The notes below the pieces were generated by a model that worked only from the letters and a program-made list of their open reading frames with translations, had not been told where the DNA came from and ran no database searches. A stretch of 45,514 nucleotides of DNA from Chlamydiales bacterium. GTDB taxonomy: Bacteria > Chlamydiota > Chlamydiia > Chlamydiales > JACRBE01. The position numbers and the translations under genes are program-made. The first letter of the stretch is position 1, and every line of letters begins with the position of its first letter. The stretch covers positions 1 to 45,514 of the forward strand of contig JACRBE010000048.1 in assembly GCA_016213235.1 (NCBI GenBank). Direction: 5' to 3'. Below are positions 26,267-35,244 of the stretch, piece after piece.

Positions 26267-26887
26267 ATGCTTAAATCCGTTATAAAAGGGGCCATTGTTG
26301 GTGGAATCGTAGCTTACATCTGGAGCTTTGCTTCCTGGATGGTACTCCCTTGGCATAATGACTTGTTTCACTCATTTAAAAGTGAACAATATGTTGCCTC
26401 TGTGATTAAAGAAAATTCACCGGAAAAAGGAGTCTATTTAATTCCATTTTTGGATATGAAAAAAGCACAGAAAAATGATTATAAAAAACAAGCAGATGCA
26501 ATGAGAAAAGGCCCTGTTGTATTTGCTGTTGTATCACCAACTGGCGCAGCTCCAATGGGCGCCGGACATTTTGTATCTAATTTTCTTACGCAAGTTGCCG
26601 GTGGTGCACTTGTGGGCATGATTTTATATTTATCTTGTTGCCATAATTACTTTGGAAGAGTTATGATAGTTCTTTTTACTGGCCTCTTTGCAGGAATAAT
26701 TACATATCTACCTGCTTGGACGTGGTGGAATTTCCCTTGCGATTACACAATTGTTTCCATATTAGATGTTACAATCGGATGGTTAATTGTAGGGTTAATA
26801 TTGGCTAAAGTAATGAGACCTTGTAGATGCACATGTGGCTGCAAAGGCTGCACTTGCAATCGTGATGTTCCCCCTCCTGCAACATAA
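26267..26887 (+). CDS. membrane protein with cysteine-rich cytoplasmic or periplasmic tail
   Basis: 206 aa. Four hydrophobic segments are seen: IKGAIVGGIVAYIWSFASWMV at the N-terminus, then about 108-125, 130-150 and 160-180. A polar loop (residues 30-100) lies between the first and second. The last 20 residues hold six cysteines in RPCRCTCGCKGCTCNRD, a possible metal or disulfide motif. The gene has a good ribosome site (TAGGAG, 8 bases from ATG) and its own terminator. Similar conserved hypothetical membrane proteins occur in other intracellular bacteria, as far as I recall; the function is unknown. Confidence 0.75.
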   Translation: MLKSVIKGAIVGGIVAYIWSFASWMVLPWHNDLFHSFKSEQYVASVIKENSPEKGVYLIPFLDMKKAQKNDYKKQADAMRKGPVVFAVVSPTGAAPMGAGHFVSNFLTQVAGGALVGMILYLSCCHNYFGRVMIVLFTGLFAGIITYLPAWTWWNFPCDYTIVSILDVTIGWLIVGLILAKVMRPCRCTCGCKGCTCNRDVPPPAT

Positions 26888-26896
26888 GTTGCGGGA

Positions 26897-26924
26897 AAGC
26901 CCCCAGCAATGGGGGCTTTTTTTT
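26897..26924 (+). terminator. intrinsic terminator after the Cys-tail membrane protein gene
   Basis: AAGCCCCC (26897-26904) pairs with GGGGGCTT (26911-26918) around loop AGCAAT, followed by six T residues. It begins 9 bp after the stop codon. Because miaB converges from the right, the stem may also stop miaB transcripts, though no strong T tract lies on that strand. Confidence 0.9.
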
Positions 26925-26945
26925 AAGACAAAAAAGTATTGTTTC

Positions 26946-28289
26946 TTAAGCAATCGATAAGAAATTGGAGATTGGGCTTATCACATTTCCAAGTAGAGTT
27001 TGATGATTATAGCTATGAACATGGATGTTTTGTAGCGAGCCTATTAATGAATCATCTCCATCAAAAACCACTTTTTTCCAGCATCTTGTTCTTCCTTTTA
27101 ACCTGCCATCAGAATTTCTACTCTCTACAAGTACCTCTACAGTGGAATCAAGTATGCGTTGGCGCTCTTCAGCTATAATCTCTTCATGAATAGCCATTAA
27201 ACGCTGTAAACGATCATCTTTTACCTCATCCGGAACATCATCTTTCCATCTCATTGCAGGAGTCCCTTTTCTTGCGCTATAAGCAAATAAAAATGCAACA
27301 GAATATCGAATTTGCTTAAATACTTCACAGGTCTCCTGAAACTCTTCTTCTGTCTCTGTTGGGAATCCAACAATAATGTCGGTACCCAAAGAGACATTTG
27401 GTACTATTTCTCGAAAAAGGGCTACTTTCTCCAAATATTGCTCTTTTGTATAAGTGCGATGCATTTTCTTTAAAATTCTAGAAGAGCCTGCTTGAATAGG
27501 AAAATGAACAAATTCACATGCTTTGGGACAATCTCGAATAGCTTGCATGAGTTCAAGTGTGATATCAGTGGGATGTGATGTCATAAAACGGATTCGCTCA
27601 ATACCATCGATTTTGTCTAGTTGATAAATAAGATCGTGAAATAAGCAGTTCCATTGGAGCTGGTCTTTACCGTAACTGTTCACATTTTGCCCAAGCAGGG
27701 TAATCTCTTTGTATCCTTCTGCGGCAAGTTTTTTTACTTCTTCTAAAATACTCTCTGGAGGTCTGGAAACTTCTTTTCCTCTTGTATAGGGGACAACGCA
27801 ATACGTGCAAAACTTGTCACAGCCCCGTATAATGGAAACATGAGCTTTTACCTTATCATCTCGTTTAGCTAAAAGATAATCTAAATTTTCTTCAAATTTA
27901 TCATCTGTTTTAATGATCTGTTTTTGACTTGCTAAAACATCATCAATCACCTGATTAAGGTCCGTGATATTGTTAGTACCAACGATAAAATCAATATAAG
28001 GTAATTTTTTAAATAAGGAGTCTTTTTTAGCCATCGCCATACAGCCGGTCACTCCAATCATAGCCCGTTTGGTTTTAGCTCTTGATATCAGACCTATTTT
28101 CCCCATGACTTTTCTTTCAGCAAGGTCCCGAATAGAGCAGGTATTAAAGATGAGTAAGTCAGCCTCTTGCTCATCTACTACTCGTATGAGTCCTCGTTGC
28201 TGTAATTGTCCTACCATGATCTCGGTGTCTAGTTCATTCATTTGGCAGCCGTAGGTACGAATAAAAAAGGTCTTTAGTGGTCTTTGCAT
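26946..28289 (-). CDS. miaB: tRNA-2-methylthio-N6-dimethylallyladenosine synthase MiaB
   Basis: 447 aa from the ATG at 28289. The frame extends to a TTG at 28349, but family members begin just before the RTYGCQMNELD motif. Auxiliary-cluster cysteines lie in YGCQMN, NTCSIRD and TGCMAMAKK. The radical-SAM motif is CDKFCTYCVVPYTRGKEVS. GQNVNSYGKD and a C-terminal TRAM domain follow. It adds the 2-methylthio group to i6A37 in tRNAs reading UNN codons. Together with mtaB the window covers both bacterial tRNA methylthiolations. Confidence 0.96.
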   Translation of the reverse strand: MQRPLKTFFIRTYGCQMNELDTEIMVGQLQQRGLIRVVDEQEADLLIFNTCSIRDLAERKVMGKIGLISRAKTKRAMIGVTGCMAMAKKDSLFKKLPYIDFIVGTNNITDLNQVIDDVLASQKQIIKTDDKFEENLDYLLAKRDDKVKAHVSIIRGCDKFCTYCVVPYTRGKEVSRPPESILEEVKKLAAEGYKEITLLGQNVNSYGKDQLQWNCLFHDLIYQLDKIDGIERIRFMTSHPTDITLELMQAIRDCPKACEFVHFPIQAGSSRILKKMHRTYTKEQYLEKVALFREIVPNVSLGTDIIVGFPTETEEEFQETCEVFKQIRYSVAFLFAYSARKGTPAMRWKDDVPDEVKDDRLQRLMAIHEEIIAEERQRILDSTVEVLVESRNSDGRLKGRTRCWKKVVFDGDDSLIGSLQNIHVHSYNHQTLLGNVISPISNFLSIA

Positions 28290-28416
28290 ATATTCCGTGC
28301 TTTTTAGTTGAAAAGGACCTATTTTATAGAATAAGACCTTCTTTTTCAAGAAAGTATTTGCCGATAGGAACTAGGGTAATCTTTTTTTTATTTTAAAACT
28401 TTCCACAATATTCATC

Positions 28417-28445
28417 TTGGAAAAAAATCAGAAAAACTTTATCCT
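28417..28445 (+). promoter_or_regulatory. candidate promoter for rplM-rpsI
   Basis: TTGGAA (28417-28422) and TATCCT (28440-28445) are separated by 17 bases and lie 41 bp upstream of the rplM ATG, in the gap divergent from miaB. AAGGA precedes the start by 6 bases. The -10 box is imperfect; TATAAG just beyond it is an alternative. Confidence 0.35.
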
Positions 28446-28486
28446 ATAAGCTTTTTAGAAAACATGAAGATGGAAAAGGACTTACC

Positions 28487-28927
28487 ATGAAACCGCAAAC
28501 CAAGTTTGTTACGAAAGAAGAAGCTGAAAAGCAACGTAAGTGGTTTATTTTTGATGCAGAAGGAAAAACACTTGGACGCTTTGCTTCAGAAATATCTAAA
28601 ATTTTACGGGGAAAACATAAGCCTGATTATACTCCACATGCCGACACAGGAGATGGCGTTATTATTATTAATGCTGAAAAAATTAAGGTATCAGGCACCA
28701 AAGAAGCTCAAAAAAATTATTACTATTACACTGGTTTTATAGGTGGCTTAAGAGAAGTGCCTTTCCAAGTAATGAAAGCTAGAAAACCAGAATATATTTT
28801 GGAGCATGCTGTAAAAGGAATGATGCCAAAAACAAAGCTTTCTTCTGCGCAACTTACAAGACTTAGAATATTCAAAGGAGCCGAGCATAATATGCAAGCT
28901 CAACAACCTATTCATGTAGCAACTTAA
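28487..28927 (+). CDS. rplM: 50S ribosomal protein L13
   Basis: 146 aa, the usual length. It contains [19 protein letters not shown] and [19 protein letters not shown], the conserved N-terminal core, then [13 protein letters not shown] and the [10 protein letters not shown] helix. It binds 23S rRNA early in 50S assembly. It is followed 13 bp later by rpsI, the near-universal L13-S9 operon. Confidence 0.98.
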   Translation: MKPQTKFVTKEEAEKQRKWFIFDAEGKTLGRFASEISKILRGKHKPDYTPHADTGDGVIIINAEKIKVSGTKEAQKNYYYYTGFIGGLREVPFQVMKARKPEYILEHAVKGMMPKTKLSSAQLTRLRIFKGAEHNMQAQQPIHVAT

Positions 28928-28940
28928 AAAGAGAGGATCA

Positions 28941-29339
28941 ATGGCTGCTAAACAAGATACAATTATTGGTATTGGAAGAAGAAAAACCTCTGTAGCTTCA
29001 GTCTATATGAGAAAAGGGAAAGGGGAAATTGTTGTAAATGGAAAACCTTTTGATCAATATTTTCCTTTAGAATTGCAACGCGGTACGATTTGTTCTCCAA
29101 TGGAAAAAGTGGGAATGGATGGACAATATGATCTTGTTATCACTGTCAGGGGTGGTGGTATCCAAGGACAAATGATTGCAGCTCGTTTAGGCATTTCAAG
29201 AGCTCTTGTTAAACAAGATGAAGACAGACGAAAGACTCTAAAAGATTGTGGATTTTTAACAAGAGATCCTCGTAAGAAAGAACGTAAGAAATATGGTAGA
29301 GCAAAAGCTCGTAAGAGATTCCAATTCTCCAAACGTTAA
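28941..29339 (+). CDS. rpsI: 30S ribosomal protein S9
   Basis: 132 aa. [20 protein letters not shown] starts the fold; the conserved [21 protein letters not shown] lies in the middle (core [19 protein letters not shown]). The basic tail ends [16 protein letters not shown], with the C-terminal Lys-Arg that reaches the P-site tRNA. The RBS GAGAGGA lies just upstream of the ATG. It is the last gene of the operon and is followed by a terminator. Confidence 0.98.
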   Translation: MAAKQDTIIGIGRRKTSVASVYMRKGKGEIVVNGKPFDQYFPLELQRGTICSPMEKVGMDGQYDLVITVRGGGIQGQMIAARLGISRALVKQDEDRRKTLKDCGFLTRDPRKKERKKYGRAKARKRFQFSKR

Positions 29340-29369
29340 TATTGTCTTTGTTTTTAATTTTCTTATATA

Positions 29370-29397
29370 AAGCCTTGGAATAATCCAAGGCTTTTTT
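29370..29397 (+). terminator. intrinsic terminator of rplM-rpsI
   Basis: AAGCCTTGG (29370-29378) pairs with CCAAGGCTT (29385-29393) around loop AATAAT, then TTTT. It begins 30 bp after the S9 stop. Confidence 0.93.
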
Positions 29398-29429
29398 CAT
29401 TTAAGTGGAATAAGAAGTTATGAGCAGAT

Positions 29430-29579
29430 GTTGTTTGCTTCCCTATGAGAAGCTTCGTATATCCATTCTGGTCATCAGTCATATGATGGTCAAGAGCGTC
29501 AGCATAATCTGTAGATCCATCAGTATTGTGACATGCATCAAGACAATTGCGCATCATAGCTTTCATCTTATCAGCTGCT
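29430..29579 (-). other. coding-like stretch beyond the stop of the next gene
   Basis: Directly beyond the minus-strand stop at 29580, another frame stays open and reads protein-like (AADKMKAMMRNCLDACHN, then DYADALDHHMTDDQNG). It enters the rpsI terminator only at its far end. It could be the original C-terminus of the gene at 29580-30176, cut off by a frameshift near 29590, or a separate short protein starting at an internal ATG. Confidence 0.3.
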
Positions 29580-30176
29580 CTAGATGGAAAATACACCACC
29601 TATTGCTGTGGAAATAAACTCTTCTTCAGAAACAGCAGGAGATGAAACAACGGCGCCCGTAGGAGAAAGTAGATTTGGCGAGAAAGGCGCAGATGATAAA
29701 CGGCTCATCATTATGGGGGAAGTTATCCCCAGTTGTGGTGTTACACCTCCATCAGTGGCAGATGTCACGGGTTGAAAGCTCCTGTGAATAGGAGGAGGTG
29801 TTTGCCTTGCTGGTGGAGTAGAAACTGTAGAAGAAGAAGAAGCCAAACGAGAACCGATATCAGCAGCTAAAGGACTAGCAGGAGTGTTGTGAGGTAGTGT
29901 TCCTACGATAGTTGCATTTTCTCGGTTATATGCTCTAAAAGCAAGAGCAATGAGAGTAATAGGAAACAAAACAACAAGGGTGATAAGCTTGATTACATCA
30001 AACAGTTTAGAATAAGGAGCGCTATCAGCAGCAACAGAGTGTCTAAACGTGTTGGTAGTCCCAACCTGTATATAATGACGACCTCCTAAGAGATGCACCT
30101 CTAGCGCTTCTTCAAAAAAAGATTCTACACAGTATTGTTTTGGATTAAAGATAAGTACATCTGAACAATTAGCCAT
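29580..30176 (-). CDS. hypothetical protein with one membrane segment (Inc-like candidate)
   Basis: 198 aa from the ATG at 30176, chosen because AAAAAGG lies 9 bases upstream. The ATG at 30185 sits directly on that site and is unlikely. Residues 1-60 are folded-looking (QYCVESFFEEALEVHLLGG). A hydrophobic stretch VIKLITLVVLFPITLIALAF at about 80-100 could form one or two membrane helices. The last 90 residues are disordered, rich in Ser, Pro and Thr. There is no signal peptide. The layout would suit an inclusion-membrane or other secreted membrane protein. The C-terminus may be truncated by a frameshift. Confidence 0.6.
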   Translation of the reverse strand: MANCSDVLIFNPKQYCVESFFEEALEVHLLGGRHYIQVGTTNTFRHSVAADSAPYSKLFDVIKLITLVVLFPITLIALAFRAYNRENATIVGTLPHNTPASPLAADIGSRLASSSSTVSTPPARQTPPPIHRSFQPVTSATDGGVTPQLGITSPIMMSRLSSAPFSPNLLSPTGAVVSSPAVSEEEFISTAIGGVFSI

Positions 30177-30533
30177 AACATGCATCCTTTTTAAAAAAAA
30201 CGATTTAATTTAATAACATTGTACATGTTTATTTATTTTTTCGAACATTTATAGATGGTTTTACAGTGATTTCCGCTAAAAGATTATCATCTTCTCTATG
30301 ATCAAAAATTTTTTTTTACTATAAAATCTGTACGAAAAAAATCAAAACGCCTTCACAAAGACTCTCTTCTTTTTTGTCTCGGGAAAACACATATTTTCGT
30401 AGTGATATGAAATTAAATCTCTATGAAGTTCATAGAGCATAAAAATAACAGTCCTCACAATGCATTATAAGGGTGTTTTTTTAATTAAATTGGCATGGAT
30501 AATGCTTAACTATTTGTTTCCCAGTCTATTAAA
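30177..30533. other. intergenic region with a 19-bp palindrome
   Basis: This AT-rich stretch has no recognised gene. It contains CTCTATGAAGTTCATAGAG (30419-30437), a perfect inverted repeat with 9-bp arms around one base. It may be an operator, or leftover sequence of the decayed gene next to it. Upstream signals for the minus-strand gene at 29580-30176 must lie in its left part. Confidence 0.4.
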
Positions 30534-30802
30534 TTAGCTGGAATTACTGATAGTTTTGAGGCGCTTTGGTAATAGATGAAGGAGTTGCATTTTTTCAGGA
30601 ACAAAAAGGTTCATATTAAAGGGATGACCCGTCAGCGATCTTATCTGTCTAATCCGCTCATACTTCATCAGACTGCAAACCTTCCAAAGAGCCGATTGCG
30701 GTTGCGCTGCAAACGGCAGCTATTAGTGCAGACGGGTGCAATGCCTGTCATGGAGGTTTGGATAACAGGCACAGCAGATCCAAGTTCTTGCAATCTATCC
30801 AT
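30534..30802 (-). pseudogene. decayed nitronate monooxygenase / FabK-like gene, N-terminal part
   Basis: Three successive minus-strand frames rebuild the start of a flavin-dependent nitronate monooxygenase (2-nitropropane dioxygenase family). Frame one, from ATG 30802, reads LGSAVPVIQTSMTGIAP, like the family's LPIIQAPMAGI. Frame two (about 30735-30664) reads ALIAAVCSATAIGSLEG, like ALVAAVSNAGGLGSLG. Frame three (about 30662-30534) reads RIRQIRSLTGHPFNMNLFVP, a near-exact family block. At least two frameshifts separate them and the remaining 250 or so residues are gone. The ATG overlaps the stop of the M32 peptidase gene, so it was once the next gene in that operon. Confidence 0.7.
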
Positions 30803-32285
30803 TATATTTTTCATTTAAGTAATGAAGAAAGTGTCTAGATGAGATCCCTTCTTTTGTCACCTTTTGAAGCAGTTCATGAGAATAATACTTTCTTCCCTCG
30901 GAGTGTACATGTTTTGTAAGCCACTGTTTCATAAAAAGCAGATCATGGTGTTGCATTTTTTTGCTGTAGTCCGGATGATCTTTTTTTAGCTGGTTAAAGA
31001 ATTGAGCGGCATAAAAGCAACCTAGAGCATACGTTGGGAAGTATCCAACATATCCTGCAGCAAAGTGAATATCTTGTAAGCATCCCTCTTTATCTGTCGG
31101 AGGTACAATGCCAAGATACTGTTTCATTTTTTCTCTCCAAATATCGGGTAAATCTTTTGGCTTTAGTGACCCTTCGATAAAACCTTTTTCTATTTCATAT
31201 CGCAAGATAATGTGCAAACAATAGGTAACTTCATCTGCATGCACTCTGATAAAGGATGGCTCAATTTTATTGACTGCTTGATATAAGGTATCTAAGGAAA
31301 GATGTGATAAAGAGGGAAATTCTTGTTTAACAGTAGGGTAAAATCCTTGCCAAAAGTTTTTATTTAAACCAACAAAACACTCCCAAAATTTAGATTGACT
31401 CTCATGCATAGCAATGGATAAATATCTTCTGAGTGGGATAGGAAGAGTCGTATTTTCTATGTTTGCTTCATAAAGACCATGACCTGCTTCATGCAAGATG
31501 GTGGAAATATTATCTGCAAAGTTAGAAGGATTTATTCGGGTTGTCATCCGAATATCATCCTGGCAAAATCCAAAACAAAAAGGGTGAGAAGAGAGATCTA
31601 ATCGATAAGCATCTTTGTCATATCCCATTTTAAGGAGCAGTTCATGACTGATTTTTTTTTGTTTCTCCACATCAAAATTACCTTTTAGGCAGTCATCATT
31701 GATGTTTTTTCGATTCGCAACAAGATCTTGGATAGGTTGTTTAATTGTTCCAAAAAGTTTATCCAGTTGCTGTACCGTCATCTTTGGTTCATATAGATCG
31801 ATAAGGGCATCATAAGGATGATCTGTAAATCCAAGACAATCTGCCTTTTTTCTCATCAGATCAAATGTTTTTTCCAGGTAAGGTAAAAAAGCAGCAAAAT
31901 CATTTTCTTGTTTTGCTTTTGACCAGACATGAGATGACTCGGCTGCCACTTTAGCGATTTCTTCTACCAAAGAAGAGGGGAGTTTAATTTCTTTTTCATA
32001 ATCTTCAAAGCATCGCAAGACAGCAATTTGTTGATCTTCCGAGAGATCCTTAATGAGTACTTCCTTCGTTTGGAAATCGATCAACTGCTTGAAAATAGAG
32101 GATAATTCTTTAGAAGTTAAAAGGTGGTGTTGTAGTTTTGCTATATACTCTTTTTGTGAAGAGCGAAAGGAAATGCCTTTTTTTGGCATATATGTTTCGC
32201 TATCCCACATGAGTAAATAGTCTAGAGATTGAAGAAGACGAGCCTCTTCAGAGATTTCCATCAGTCGTTGATATGCTGGGTGCAT
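30795..32285 (-). CDS. M32-family metallocarboxypeptidase (Taq type)
   Basis: 496 aa from ATG 32285, with AAAGGA 8 bases upstream; a TTG at 32321 is also in frame. The zinc motif HEAGHGLYE lies near residue 263, followed by HESQSKFWE, the conserved FIRVHADEVTYCLHIILRYE (core HADEVTYCLHI), and GCLQDIHFAAGYVGY. These match the M32 signature blocks in order, and the length is typical. It removes C-terminal residues from peptides in the cytoplasm, with no signal peptide. The start overlaps the 3' end of the PAP2 gene by 38 bases. Confidence 0.95.
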   Translation of the reverse strand: MHPAYQRLMEISEEARLLQSLDYLLMWDSETYMPKKGISFRSSQKEYIAKLQHHLLTSKELSSIFKQLIDFQTKEVLIKDLSEDQQIAVLRCFEDYEKEIKLPSSLVEEIAKVAAESSHVWSKAKQENDFAAFLPYLEKTFDLMRKKADCLGFTDHPYDALIDLYEPKMTVQQLDKLFGTIKQPIQDLVANRKNINDDCLKGNFDVEKQKKISHELLLKMGYDKDAYRLDLSSHPFCFGFCQDDIRMTTRINPSNFADNISTILHEAGHGLYEANIENTTLPIPLRRYLSIAMHESQSKFWECFVGLNKNFWQGFYPTVKQEFPSLSHLSLDTLYQAVNKIEPSFIRVHADEVTYCLHIILRYEIEKGFIEGSLKPKDLPDIWREKMKQYLGIVPPTDKEGCLQDIHFAAGYVGYFPTYALGCFYAAQFFNQLKKDHPDYSKKMQHHDLLFMKQWLTKHVHSEGRKYYSHELLQKVTKEGISSRHFLHYLNEKYNG

Positions 32286-33006
32286 GTTGTTTGTCCTTTC
32301 GTTTTGATAAAGGTGATACAATGTAAGTTGTTAATTGATGTAATATTCCCAAGTCCAAAAACAGAGTCAAAGAGAGCGCAGAAATAGAAAAACTTCCAAT
32401 GAGGGCGTCTGTTAACCAATGTGCTCCTACTACCATTCTGGGCAGAGAATATAAAAGCGAAAAGAAAAGAGATAGCAGGCCATATTTTTTTCCCATTAAA
32501 TAGAAAATAATGAGAGTGAAAAAAATTGTTGTTGTCCCATGATCGGATGGGAAACAAGCCTTATGAGTCTCTTTAATTTTTAGCCATGGTATATGATGCG
32601 ATAACCTGACACTCTTTTCTATTACAAGGGAGGGGCTGAGTCGTCTGATATTAAAAATATCAGGAAGCAAATAGCGATTGATGAAGATGGTTACTAAGGC
32701 ACAAAAGAGAATAAGGAGAAAGATTTGTACCGACCGGTATGATTTCTCTGATTTTTTAGAAAAAATATAGGCTATGACAAAAAAGAGCATGATAACATCA
32801 AATACCCAATCATTAAGGCTATGATTCATTATGGCCCAAAAGGTTTGTGAAAGGAGGGAAGAGGCTATCCAGGAATTAAAGAAAAGATAGCTTGCTGTGT
32901 CGATGATATCCCAATAGTGTCTAGAAAAGGGGATAAGCCAAGAGAGATATAAAATGGTAAAAAAAAGAAAAGTAAAACAAATACGAGAGTAGTTTTTTTC
33001 AGTCAT
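32248..33006 (-). CDS. PAP2-family membrane phosphatase
   Basis: 252 aa from ATG 33006 (a TTG two codons upstream is also open). Five or six membrane helices are seen. The phosphatase motifs are CFPSDHGTTT (motif 2, about residue 150) and SLPRMVVGAHWLTDALIG (motif 3, with R, H and D). Motif 1 is weak (KETHK/RLSPS region). Such enzymes dephosphorylate lipid phosphates such as undecaprenyl pyrophosphate, lipid A or phosphatidic acid. The start overlaps the upstream permease gene by 8 bases, placing it in one operon with the LPS-export permeases; lipid A or carrier-lipid turnover is the natural inference. Confidence 0.87.
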   Translation of the reverse strand: MTEKNYSRICFTFLFFTILYLSWLIPFSRHYWDIIDTASYLFFNSWIASSLLSQTFWAIMNHSLNDWVFDVIMLFFVIAYIFSKKSEKSYRSVQIFLLILFCALVTIFINRYLLPDIFNIRRLSPSLVIEKSVRLSHHIPWLKIKETHKACFPSDHGTTTIFFTLIIFYLMGKKYGLLSLFFSLLYSLPRMVVGAHWLTDALIGSFSISALSLTLFLDLGILHQLTTYIVSPLSKRKDKQHAPSISTTDGNL

Positions 33007-34081
33007 AAGCAAATCTTAAGCGTATTCCATAAAATAAAAACAATAATAGAGGAATCAGGTTCAGCGCTAGTATAGGAGTTATAATATTATTTATGGAAAG
33101 AATAGCGCAAGCATCCATTAATGTAAAAAAGCAAATATATCCAAAAATAGAAAAAGCAAACACATAATAAAATCTACGTCCTCTAGAGAATTTAATGCAG
33201 AAAGGAATCGACATAATAAGTACTAAAAAAGAAACAAATGGCATGATCAGTTTGTAATAAAGATAGGTTTCTATTTCAAGGCGCTCTTCTTTCATGGAAT
33301 AATTTTTTTTGTATAATGAATAGAGAAGAGTAGTAATGGATTTGTTTTCGCTGCTTAATTTAATAGGAACAGAGGCGCTACTTTGATAATGCATGTTAAT
33401 AAAATGATGAAGATCAAACGATTCATTTTTGATCAAATGACCATTTTCATCTCTGACAAAATGATCTACAAATTTTCCTGTTGGAGTATCACTGGCAAAA
33501 GAGAGTTCTTTAGCATGCCAGATGCTATGGATAGACTCTATCCAGTAAGCATCTATATAGCTTCCATCGCCACTTTGCTGGGAGGAAAAAATCACTTTAG
33601 AATTATCGCTGCAAGTTCTAACAATCAGCTTAGAAGATTTGCCTAAAAAAGAGTGTGGTTTTTTTATCAACTGAGTCTCAAATAGATCGATATAATTGCG
33701 AGCATTTGGAACAAAAAACTGAAAATTGACCAAATTGATGACCATGCAAATATTGGCGAGCAAAAAGAGAGGGGCGCAAATCTTTTTTATCGAAATACCA
33801 GAAGATTGCAGGGCGAGCAGCTCATTGCTTTCATTGAGTAGTGAAAGGGTTCTAATAGAAGCTATTAACAAACTCAAAGGAAGTAAGAAGTCGAGCCTTT
33901 TGCTAAAGATAAGAAAGTAGTATAAAAATAGGTTTGCAAAAGAAAGATCATCCATGTTTGCAAATTCCTGCATATGAATGGAATAATCAATCAAAGCATA
34001 GAGTAAATAGAGAAAAATAAGACAAGCAGACAATCGCCATAACGTAGAGAGGAAAATGTGCCGAAAATAGAGGTATTTCAT
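32999..34081 (-). CDS. LptF/LptG-type LPS export permease (second of pair)
   Basis: 360 aa, YjgP/YjgQ family. Two N-terminal helices (LSACLIFLYLLYALIDYSIH; FANLFLYYFLIFSKRLDFLLPLSLLI, core LIFSKRLDFLLPLSLLI) are followed by a conserved coupling segment LLALQSSGISIKKI. A periplasmic jellyroll region spans about 125-255, and C-terminal helices include LIMPFVSFLVLIMSIPF. These proteins form the membrane part of the LptB2FG transporter that pulls LPS from the inner membrane. Its ATG overlaps the stop of the partner gene. Which of the two is LptF and which LptG I cannot decide by eye. Confidence 0.88.
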   Translation of the reverse strand: MKYLYFRHIFLSTLWRLSACLIFLYLLYALIDYSIHMQEFANMDDLSFANLFLYYFLIFSKRLDFLLPLSLLIASIRTLSLLNESNELLALQSSGISIKKICAPLFLLANICMVINLVNFQFFVPNARNYIDLFETQLIKKPHSFLGKSSKLIVRTCSDNSKVIFSSQQSGDGSYIDAYWIESIHSIWHAKELSFASDTPTGKFVDHFVRDENGHLIKNESFDLHHFINMHYQSSASVPIKLSSENKSITTLLYSLYKKNYSMKEERLEIETYLYYKLIMPFVSFLVLIMSIPFCIKFSRGRRFYYVFAFSIFGYICFFTLMDACAILSINNIITPILALNLIPLLLFLFYGIRLRFAYD

Positions 34082-35172
34082 GAAATAGCCCCTTTAGAAA
34101 TAAAATGGTGTCGTTGCAATGTGATGTAAAAATTGAGTATATGAGGAATAACATATAATAAAATGGATATCCCTACATTTGAATGAAAGGACCTGCCTCC
34201 TAAAAAACAAATAAAAGAAAAGGTAACAAGCAGCAATAAGACAATCAAGGATCTCTTTGATCTCTCCCTTCCTACTTGCATAGATAAATGAAGCCCTAGC
34301 AGAGAAAAAGAAACAATAGAGAGGCTAAGAGAGAGTCGTTTGATGATTTCTATCATCGCTTTGCTATGGGATTTATGGATGTTTTTAGCAAATAGTTCTC
34401 CAAGAAGTTGTGAAGAAGAAAACTCAGAAATAGAGGTCTTTTTAGTTAAATTAGAGGTGAGTAACTGGAATAATTTCCCATCGGTAGAAATATGATTTTG
34501 ATTATCGATGAGTAGATGGTTAAAACCTTCTTTTGCTGCAGGGGAATAAGTAATAAAAGTAATAAAATCACCACCTAAACGATTATTGTTTTCCAGCATC
34601 AGTTTTTTTCCAACAATCAGATTAAGAGAAGAGGAGTAATCATCATAAAAAGATAAAATAACATCATGAGCACTTTTGCCAGATTGAATCATATCCATTT
34701 GTATATAAGAATCTTTTGTTTTCATTAATCGATTCTTTTTTAGTAGTAGCAATGGGTTTTGATAAATAATCTGCGATAGCATCACTTTAGAAGCGCTCCG
34801 AGACCTGGGAGTGAGTTCTGATACAATAATAAAATTAACAAGAGACAATAAAACAGCGGAAAAATAGATAGGAAATAAAATGTGATGAATGCTCATTTGA
34901 CAGCTTCGCAGGGAGGTCATTTCCTGGGAATAGCAAATTTTTTGCATTAAAAAACAAGAAGAGATAAGAGCCGCAATAGGAATGCAAATAGGTAACATGT
35001 TTGGAATCTGATAAACGGTAAATAGGATGATGCAGTAAAGGGAAGTTCCCAGTGTTGCAAATCTTGCAATGTCTTGTGATCGAACAACAAGCATTAACAA
35101 GACAAACAAGGAAATGGTCAAAAAGAAGTTTTTAAAAAATATCTTTAAAAGATATCGCCATAGTATGGGCAA
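34078..35172 (-). CDS. LptF/LptG-type LPS export permease (first of pair)
   Basis: 364 aa if it starts at the TTG 35172, which has AAGGTG 5 bases upstream. The frame runs on to another TTG at 35253, but that would overlap tilS and add a segment before helix 1. Hallmarks are an N-terminal LPILWRYLLKIFFKNFFL, helices, a coupling segment QEMTSLRSCQMSIHHIL, a periplasmic domain of about 150 residues with LLIDNQNHISTDGKL, and three C-terminal helices. It is paired with 32999-34081. In Chlamydia two such genes also precede tilS and ftsH, as far as I recall. Confidence 0.83.
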   Translation of the reverse strand: MPILWRYLLKIFFKNFFLTISLFVLLMLVVRSQDIARFATLGTSLYCIILFTVYQIPNMLPICIPIAALISSCFLMQKICYSQEMTSLRSCQMSIHHILFPIYFSAVLLSLVNFIIVSELTPRSRSASKVMLSQIIYQNPLLLLKKNRLMKTKDSYIQMDMIQSGKSAHDVILSFYDDYSSSLNLIVGKKLMLENNNRLGGDFITFITYSPAAKEGFNHLLIDNQNHISTDGKLFQLLTSNLTKKTSISEFSSSQLLGELFAKNIHKSHSKAMIEIIKRLSLSLSIVSFSLLGLHLSMQVGRERSKRSLIVLLLLVTFSFICFLGGRSFHSNVGISILLYVIPHILNFYITLQRHHFISKGAIS

Positions 35173-35244
35173 GGCATCACCTTTTTCTCTTATATACAGA
35201 AGAAAAAAAGTGTATCGCAATCGCAAATTTGATACAATCACCGC

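Noticed and set aside
30576..30818. 80-codon plus-strand frame
   Set aside because: It is the antisense of the nitronate monooxygenase remnant, whose minus-strand frames match family blocks; this frame matches nothing.
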